From Planctomycetota bacterium (lineage in GTDB: Bacteria; Planctomycetota; UBA11346), in contig JAKLKR010000006.1 of the NCBI GenBank assembly GCA_023150565.1, positions 1 to 63,903 on the forward strand: a stretch of 63,903 nt of DNA. The letters run 5' to 3'. The notes beneath the pieces were generated by a model. It was not told the DNA's origin. It saw nothing but the letters and a program-made list of their open reading frames with translations, and did no database searches. The position numbers were made by a program, and so were the translations under genes. The number at the start of each line of letters is the position of its first letter. The first letter of the stretch is position 1. Shown here one piece after another: positions 59,312 to 63,903 of this stretch.

Positions 59312-60358
59312 ATGAGCGCGCCCGCCGCCGCCGTCCAGCCCACCGTCCGCTCGCGCTTCCATGACGCCTTCGCCGGCCGCCTGCCTGGCGACCGCCTGCC
59401 CATGCTCGAATGGGCGACCTGGTGGAACCAGACCATCACCCGCTGGCGCGGCGAGGGCCTGTCGGCGGAGGTGCCCGATGCCGGGCTCAAGGCCCACTTC
59501 GGCCTCGACCAGGACCACCAGCTGTGGGTGCGGCAGATCCCCGACGGCCTGCCGCGCCAGGCCGGCTGCGGCGAGGGCCATGGCGCCGGCTGGATCGTGG
59601 ACGAGGCCGGCTACGAGGCGGTGCGCGGGCGCATCTATCGCCAGGAGTCGCCCTTCGCCGGCGCCGAGGCCGCGGCCTGGGCGGCGCACGCCGAGGCGCA
59701 GCGGCGCGGCGAGCGCCTGCTGTGGTGCACCTTCGAGGGGTTCTTCTGGTGGCCGCGGCGGCTGCTCGGGATCGAGGGCCACCTCTATGCCCTCGGCGAC
59801 CAGCCGGAACTGATCGCGCGCATCAACCAGGACCAGGCCGACTTCATCCTGCGCTGGCTCGACCAGGTGTGCGCGGTGGCGGTTCCCGACTTCATCACCA
59901 TCGCCGAGGACATGAGCTACAACCACGGCCCGATGCTGTCGGAGCGCATGTTCGAGCGCCTGCTCGCACCCTATTACCGTCAGGTGGTGCCGGCGATGCA
60001 GGCGCGCGGCATCCGCGTGGTGGTGGATTCCGACGGCGATGTCACCCGCCTGGCGCCCTGGCTGGAGGCGGTCGGGGTCGAGGGCATCCTGCCCATCGAG
60101 CGCCAGGCCGGTTGCGACATCGAGCGCCTGCAGGCGGCGCATCCGCGCCTGACCTTCATCGGCCATTTCGACAAGATGACCATGCCCCTGGGCGAGGCGG
60201 CGATGCGCGCCGAGTTCGAGCGCCTGCTGCCGGCGATGCGCCGGGGCCGCTTCATCCCCTCGGTCGACCACCAGACCCCGCCCGGGGTCTCGCTGGAGCT
60301 CTACCGCATCTACCTGCGCCTGTTCGCCGAGTACGCCGCCAGGGCCTGCGCCCGCTAG
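59312..60358 (+). CDS. uroporphyrinogen decarboxylase-family (URO-D-like) protein
   Basis: 348 residues of the URO-D fold: RFHDAFAGRLPGDRLPMLEW at the N-terminus, then FEGFFWWPRRLLGIEGHLYAL in the middle (shown as short extracts), DFITIAEDMSYNHGPMLS, GIRVVVDSDGDVTRLAPWL and VEGILPIERQAGCDIERLQ. RFIPSVDHQTPPGVSLELY forms the end. The superfamily includes heme-pathway decarboxylases and corrinoid-dependent methyltransferases such as MtaA. This branch, often near glycan genes in PVC bacteria, has no known function. No heme genes are adjacent, so a heme role is unlikely. GGAGAG lies 4 nt before the ATG, 20 nt after the AraC stop, so they are probably co-transcribed. Confidence 0.82.
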   Translation: MSAPAAAVQPTVRSRFHDAFAGRLPGDRLPMLEWATWWNQTITRWRGEGLSAEVPDAGLKAHFGLDQDHQLWVRQIPDGLPRQAGCGEGHGAGWIVDEAGYEAVRGRIYRQESPFAGAEAAAWAAHAEAQRRGERLLWCTFEGFFWWPRRLLGIEGHLYALGDQPELIARINQDQADFILRWLDQVCAVAVPDFITIAEDMSYNHGPMLSERMFERLLAPYYRQVVPAMQARGIRVVVDSDGDVTRLAPWLEAVGVEGILPIERQAGCDIERLQAAHPRLTFIGHFDKMTMPLGEAAMRAEFERLLPAMRRGRFIPSVDHQTPPGVSLELYRIYLRLFAEYAARACAR

Positions 60359-60416
60359 CCGTATTGCCAGCGAAGCGTCCAGGAATCGCGCAGACCACCG
60401 GAAAAGGCAGCGGCGC

Positions 60417-60495
60417 CCCTGGGATCGCCGGGTTCCAGCCCGGCAATTCGAGTGGGAAAACTGCCGGGCTGGAGCCCGGCGGTCCCAGGGAAGAG
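60417..60495. repeat. dispersed palindromic element, copy 3
   Basis: Two 29-nt arms (60417-60445 and 60462-60490) are inverted copies with two mismatches. AAGAG (60491-60495) follows, as in copy 1. The 16-nt inner segment ATTCGAGTGGGAAAAC is complementary to that of copy 2 with one change. It lies in the 151-nt gap between the convergent URO-D-like and icd genes and can form the terminator for both. Confidence 0.85.
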
Positions 60496-60509
60496 CCGTC
60501 CTGCGCCGG

Positions 60510-61802
60510 TCATCCCATGTGCTTGATCATGGCGTCGCCGAAGGCCGAGCACTTCACCTCGGTGGCGCCCTCCATCAGGCGGGCGAAATCGTAGGTGACG
60601 GTCTTGGCCGCGACCGCGCCGTTGAGGCCCTTGATCAGCAGGTCGGCGGCCTCGCCCCAGCCCATGTGGCGCAGCATCATCTCGCCCGAAAGGATCACCG
60701 AGGCCGGGTTGACCTTGTCCTGGTTGGCGTACTTGGGCGCGGTGCCATGCGTGGCCTCGAAGATGGCGCGGCCGGTCTTGTAGTTGATGTTGGCGCCGGG
60801 GGCGATGCCGATGCCGCCGACCTGGGCGGCGAGGGCGTCGCTGATGTAGTCGCCGTTGAGGTTGAGGGTGGCGAGCACCGAGTATTCGGCCGGGCGCAGC
60901 AGGATCTGCTGCAGCATGGCGTCGGCGATCACGTCCTTGATGACGATCTCGCGCCCGGTGCGCGGGTTCCTGATCTTCACCCACGGCCCCTTGTCGATCA
61001 CCAGGCCGCCGTATTTCTGCTGCGCCAGCTCATAGGCCCACTTCATGAAGCCACCCTCGGTGAACTTCATGATGTTGCCCTTGTGCACGATGGTGACGTT
61101 GGGCTTGTCCTCGGCGATGGCGTAGTCGATCGCCGCCTCGACCAGGCGCTGGGTGCCCTGCTTGGACACCGGCTTGATGCCGAAGGCGGCGGTGTCGGGG
61201 AAGCGCACCTTCTTGATGCCGCCGATCTCGGTGAGCAGGGCCTTGAGCTTCTCGGCCTCGGGCGAACCCGCCTCGAACTCGATGCCGGCGTAGATGTCCT
61301 CGGTGTTCTCGCGGAAGATGATCATGTCGACCAGGTGGGGCTCCTTCACCGGGCTGGGCACGCCCTGGAAGTACTGCACCGGGCGCACGCAGGCGTAGAG
61401 ATCGAGCATCTGGCGCAGGGCGACGTTGATCGAGCGGATGCCCTTGCCCACCGGGGTGGTCATCGGGCCCTTGATGCCGATCACGTACTCCTGGATGGCG
61501 TCGAGGGTCTCCTGCGGCAGCCACCATTCCGGCTTGTTGGTCGGCTGGGTGGGGTCGCCGCCGTTCAGGCGCACCGACTTCTCGCCCGCGAAGACCTCCA
61601 TCCAGGCGATCTTGCGCCGGCCCTTGTAGGCCTTCTCGACCGCGGCGTCGAGCACCCGCACCGAGGCGCGCCAGATGTCCGGACCGGTGCCGTCGCCTTC
61701 GATGTAGCAGATGATCGGGCGGTCGGGCACGATCAGCTTGTCGCCCTGGAGGGAGATCTTCTGGCCGTTGGCGGGGACGACGGGTGCGGTCGGGGAGGGC
61801 AT
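60510..61802 (-). CDS. icd: NADP-dependent isocitrate dehydrogenase
   Basis: 430 residues, matching the E. coli Icd class: [19 protein letters not shown] at the N-terminus, [69 protein letters not shown] and [17 protein letters not shown]. The KY pair after HGTAP matches the NADP-specific form. It oxidatively decarboxylates isocitrate to 2-oxoglutarate in the TCA cycle. The start at 61802 follows AGGA at a 10-nt spacing. It is transcribed alone, divergent from the sulfite/nitrite reductase gene and convergent with the URO-D-like gene. Confidence 0.96.
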   Translation of the reverse strand: MPSPTAPVVPANGQKISLQGDKLIVPDRPIICYIEGDGTGPDIWRASVRVLDAAVEKAYKGRRKIAWMEVFAGEKSVRLNGGDPTQPTNKPEWWLPQETLDAIQEYVIGIKGPMTTPVGKGIRSINVALRQMLDLYACVRPVQYFQGVPSPVKEPHLVDMIIFRENTEDIYAGIEFEAGSPEAEKLKALLTEIGGIKKVRFPDTAAFGIKPVSKQGTQRLVEAAIDYAIAEDKPNVTIVHKGNIMKFTEGGFMKWAYELAQQKYGGLVIDKGPWVKIRNPRTGREIVIKDVIADAMLQQILLRPAEYSVLATLNLNGDYISDALAAQVGGIGIAPGANINYKTGRAIFEATHGTAPKYANQDKVNPASVILSGEMMLRHMGWGEAADLLIKGLNGAVAAKTVTYDFARLMEGATEVKCSAFGDAMIKHMG

Positions 61803-61965
61803 TGGGGCGTTTCCTTGGCTGGCACCGTTTGTTGCCAGGGGGGTATGCGTTGCAACCACAGGCCCCCCGGCCTTTGCCATAGCGCGGACGCATGGATGCA
61901 CGGTTTGCATCTTATGGAGGTCGAGCCGGGGGGCTGCTACACCTCGGGGACACCCTGGGATCGCC
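61803..61965. promoter_or_regulatory. divergent icd/reductase promoter with two dyads
   Basis: 163 nt. CTGGCA (61819-61824) is inverted at 61833-61838 (TGCCAG, 8-nt spacer). GATGCA (61895-61900) is inverted at 61906-61911 (TGCATC, 5-nt spacer), a perfect 17-bp dyad 55 nt before the reductase start, a suitable distance for an operator. No clear -10/-35 pair was identified. Confidence 0.45.
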
Positions 61966-63714
61966 ATGTCCGCCACGCTCTCGCCCATCGTCACCGCCGA
62001 ACTGGCCAAGTTCCGCTCCACCGTCGACCTGCTCCAGAAGGGGGCGATCGATCCCGACAAGGAGTTCAAGCCCTACCGCCTGGTCCACGGCGTGTACGGC
62101 CAGCGCCAGGCGGGCGAGAACCAGATGGTGCGGGTGAAGCTCAAGTACGGCCTGGTGACCCCGGCGCAGATGCGCGTGCTCGCCGACTGCGCGGTGAAGT
62201 ACAGCAACGGCAACAGCCATATCTCCACCCGCCAGGCGGTGCAGTACCACTACGTGCAGCTGCCGCGCACCCCCGACCTGCTGCAGGAGCTGGAGGAGGC
62301 CGGCCTGACCACCCGCGAGGCCTGCGGCAACGCGGTGCGCGCGGTGTGCGCCAGCGCCCACGCCGGCACCCGCAGCGACGAGCCGTTCGCGATCGAGCCC
62401 TACGCCGAGGCGGTGTTCCAGCACTTCCTGCGCGGGCCGCGCTCGTCCAACCTGCCGCGCAAGTTCAAGATCTCGTTCAGCGGCAGCGACGCCGACCGTC
62501 TCGGCCAGACCAACATCCAGGACGTCGGCGCCACCGCGGTGGTGGTCGACGGCAAGGAGGGCTTCCGCGTGGTCGCCGCCGGCGGGCTGGGCGCCTCGCC
62601 CCAGGCCCCCATCCTGATCGCCGCCTGCGCCGGCAAGGACGAGCTGATCCCGCTGGCCGAGGCCATCCTGCGCGTGCACCACCAGTACGGCGACCGCCAG
62701 AACCGCGCCAAGGCGCGCCTCAAGTTCGTGCTGCGCAACCACGGCGACGAGGGCTTCCGCAAGCTGGTGGCCGACAAGCTCGCCGAGGTGCGCGCCGAGG
62801 GCATCCGCGGCGCCGTGCTGCCCGACCGCCTGCCCGCCGCCGCACCCACCCCCATCCCCGCCGAGGGCGACGCCGCCGAGCGCGCCTGGCGCCGGGCCAA
62901 CGTGCACAGCCACCGCGAGAGCGGCCTGGCGGTGGTCGACATCGCCATCCGCCGCGGTGATCTGCCGGCGGCGCTGCTGAAGAAGCTCGCCGACCTCGCC
63001 GAGGCGTACAGCGCCGGCGACGTGCGCACCTCCAACGACCAGGACCTGTGCTTCCGCCGGGTGCCGATCAGCCGGCTGGGCGCCCTGCACGGCGAACTCG
63101 CCGCCCTCGGCCTCACCCGCCCGGCGCACGCCATCGCCGACGTGGTCAGCTGCCCGGGCGCCAGCACCTGCCAGCTGGGGGTGACGCTGTCGAAGAACCT
63201 CGCCCAGGGGCTCGAGGACGCCCTCGCCGACCTCGACGACGAGGGCGTGCGCGCCGCCCGCATCTTCATCAGCGGCTGCCCCAACAGCTGCGGCCAGCAC
63301 CACATCGGCACCATCGGCCTGCACGGCGCCGCGTCCAAGGTGGGCGACAAGCTGGTGCCGCACTATGTGCTGCTGGTGGGCGGCGGCGACGAGGGTGCGC
63401 AGGTGTTCCACTCCGCCCTCATCGCGCGCATCCCGGCGCGCAAGGTGGCGCCGGCGATCCGCGCCCTGGCGCAGTGGTACGTGGCCGAGCGCCAGGGCGG
63501 GCAGAGCTTCGCCGCGTGGCTGCGCGCCCAGGCCGGCTTCGGGCTCGACCGCAATGCCGCCGCCGCGCTCAAGACCAGGCTGAAGGACCGCCTGGGCGCG
63601 CTGTGCAGCTACCAGCCGGGGGAGTTGACCGAGGCGGATCTGCTCGACATCGGGGCGGACAAGCTGTTCCAGGCCCAGGTGGGCGAACTCGGGGCCGGCG
63701 AGTGCATGGCGTGA
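61966..63714 (+). CDS. siroheme [4Fe-4S] sulfite/nitrite reductase
   Basis: 582 residues with the duplicated ferredoxin-like and catalytic half-domains of the sulfite/assimilatory nitrite reductase family: [32 protein letters not shown] in the first half; [16 protein letters not shown] in the second. The [4Fe-4S]-siroheme cysteines are in [17 protein letters not shown] (Cys-x5-Cys) and [16 protein letters not shown] (Cys-x3-Cys). The protein reduces sulfite to sulfide or nitrite to ammonia, probably with ferredoxin since no flavoprotein subunit is adjacent. Which substrate is used cannot be decided from the gene alone. A C-terminal 60-residue extension follows the core. It is monocistronic in this window and is followed by a hairpin cluster. 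Confidence 0.9.
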   Translation: MSATLSPIVTAELAKFRSTVDLLQKGAIDPDKEFKPYRLVHGVYGQRQAGENQMVRVKLKYGLVTPAQMRVLADCAVKYSNGNSHISTRQAVQYHYVQLPRTPDLLQELEEAGLTTREACGNAVRAVCASAHAGTRSDEPFAIEPYAEAVFQHFLRGPRSSNLPRKFKISFSGSDADRLGQTNIQDVGATAVVVDGKEGFRVVAAGGLGASPQAPILIAACAGKDELIPLAEAILRVHHQYGDRQNRAKARLKFVLRNHGDEGFRKLVADKLAEVRAEGIRGAVLPDRLPAAAPTPIPAEGDAAERAWRRANVHSHRESGLAVVDIAIRRGDLPAALLKKLADLAEAYSAGDVRTSNDQDLCFRRVPISRLGALHGELAALGLTRPAHAIADVVSCPGASTCQLGVTLSKNLAQGLEDALADLDDEGVRAARIFISGCPNSCGQHHIGTIGLHGAASKVGDKLVPHYVLLVGGGDEGAQVFHSALIARIPARKVAPAIRALAQWYVAERQGGQSFAAWLRAQAGFGLDRNAAAALKTRLKDRLGALCSYQPGELTEADLLDIGADKLFQAQVGELGAGECMA

Positions 63715-63720
63715 CGGAAA

Positions 63721-63900
63721 CCGGCGTTCGCGCCGGCCGGCCTGCGGCCGTACCGCGGCGCTGACGCGCCGCTCCGTCGCGCCCGCCGCGGGGTGCTGCG
63801 CACCCCGCACCGCGGCTGCGCCGCGGCGGTTTCCGCCCCCGCTCCGGGGCGCGCTGCGCCCCTCCGGGGGGTTGCTGTTCACGGGGGGTTCCACCCCCCG
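63721..63900. repeat. cluster of at least seven GC-rich hairpins
   Basis: Right after the reductase stop come, in order: CCGGCG-TTCG-CGCCGG (63721-63736, a UUCG-loop hairpin likely acting as terminator); CGGCC with TGC loop (63738-63750); GCGGCGC with TGAC loop (63755-63772); a 9-bp stem GCGGGGTGC with TGC loop (63788-63808); CCGCGGC with TGC loop (63810-63826); GGGGCGC with GCT loop (63846-63862); and CGGGGGG (63882-63888) paired with 63894-63900. No gene is visible. The cluster may continue past the window. Confidence 0.7.
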
Positions 63901-63903
63901 CTA

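Noticed and set aside
59312-60358. Heme-pathway uroporphyrinogen decarboxylase (hemE)
   Set aside because: The fold matches but the context is glycan use, with no heme genes, and several expected HemE motifs (for example the N-terminal RQAGRY-type motif) are absent.
63721-63900. CRISPR array
   Set aside because: There is no repeat of constant sequence and length with unique spacers, and no cas gene. The stems differ from one another.

Overview
This is a very GC-rich (about 70% by eye) bacterial chromosomal window of accessory, polysaccharide-degradation character. Three features point to the PVC group (Planctomycetota, Lentisphaerota or relatives): six pseudopilin-like proteins with the N-terminus [20 protein letters not shown] and a C-terminal H-x9-DG motif, a planctomycete-type cytochrome c domain protein, and a tiny lysine-rich histone H1-like protein. 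The sequence alone does not fix the phylum. No rRNA, tRNA, CRISPR, prophage, transposase or plasmid gene was seen.

Layout. 1-3650 holds housekeeping or unassigned genes: a pentapeptide-repeat protein, the H1-like protein with its own promoter and terminator, a DUF1963-like protein, a small cytochrome c, a GT9 glycosyltransferase and an ECF sigma factor. 3706-9191 is a minus-strand operon of two pseudopilins, two secreted clan-A glycosidases and, at its end, the sigma factor. An AT-rich regulatory island and a GntR/LacI hybrid regulator lie opposite it. 10559-14833 is a minus-strand operon: MFS transporter, CBM9-like protein, Gfo/Idh/MocA oxidoreductase, LacI repressor. 15056-17599 is a lone lipoprotein glycosidase. 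17751-22755 is an operon of pseudopilin, a second Gfo/Idh/MocA paralogue and a GH42-like enzyme. 22944-25127 is a secreted DUF6259-like protein.

25143-33919 is a tightly packed seven-gene minus-strand operon: Gfo/Idh/MocA, enolase superfamily, esterase, GH36-like enzyme, second esterase, Gfo/Idh/MocA of the Oxidoreduct_C type, AraC regulator. Divergent from it, 34114-40628 carries a pseudopilin, a large TIM-barrel protein, a beta-sandwich/amidotransferase-like protein and a GH130 enzyme. 40683-47483 (minus) has a paralogue of that beta-sandwich protein, a pseudopilin, a cytosolic GH20/GH67-like protein and a large CBM9-containing secreted protein. 47668-50106 is a GH94 cellobiose phosphorylase. 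50113-60358 has a GH39-like enzyme with its pseudopilin, a XylR-like regulator, a 1141-residue multi-domain glycosidase, an AraC regulator and a uroporphyrinogen-decarboxylase-family protein. The right edge returns to core metabolism: isocitrate dehydrogenase and a siroheme sulfite/nitrite reductase, then a cluster of hairpins.

Together the genes look like several adjacent glycan-use operons. Secreted glycosidases cut the polymer. Phosphorylases (GH94, GH130), GH36-like and esterase enzymes finish the oligosaccharides, many of them inside the cell. Gfo/Idh/MocA and enolase-superfamily enzymes convert the released sugars. Most operons carry a local regulator, and nearly every operon with a secreted enzyme has its own pseudopilin. 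Outside the genes, an oriented family of about 80-bp palindromic elements sits in 3' gaps, several dyads lie in the divergent promoters, and short motifs are shared between separate operons.
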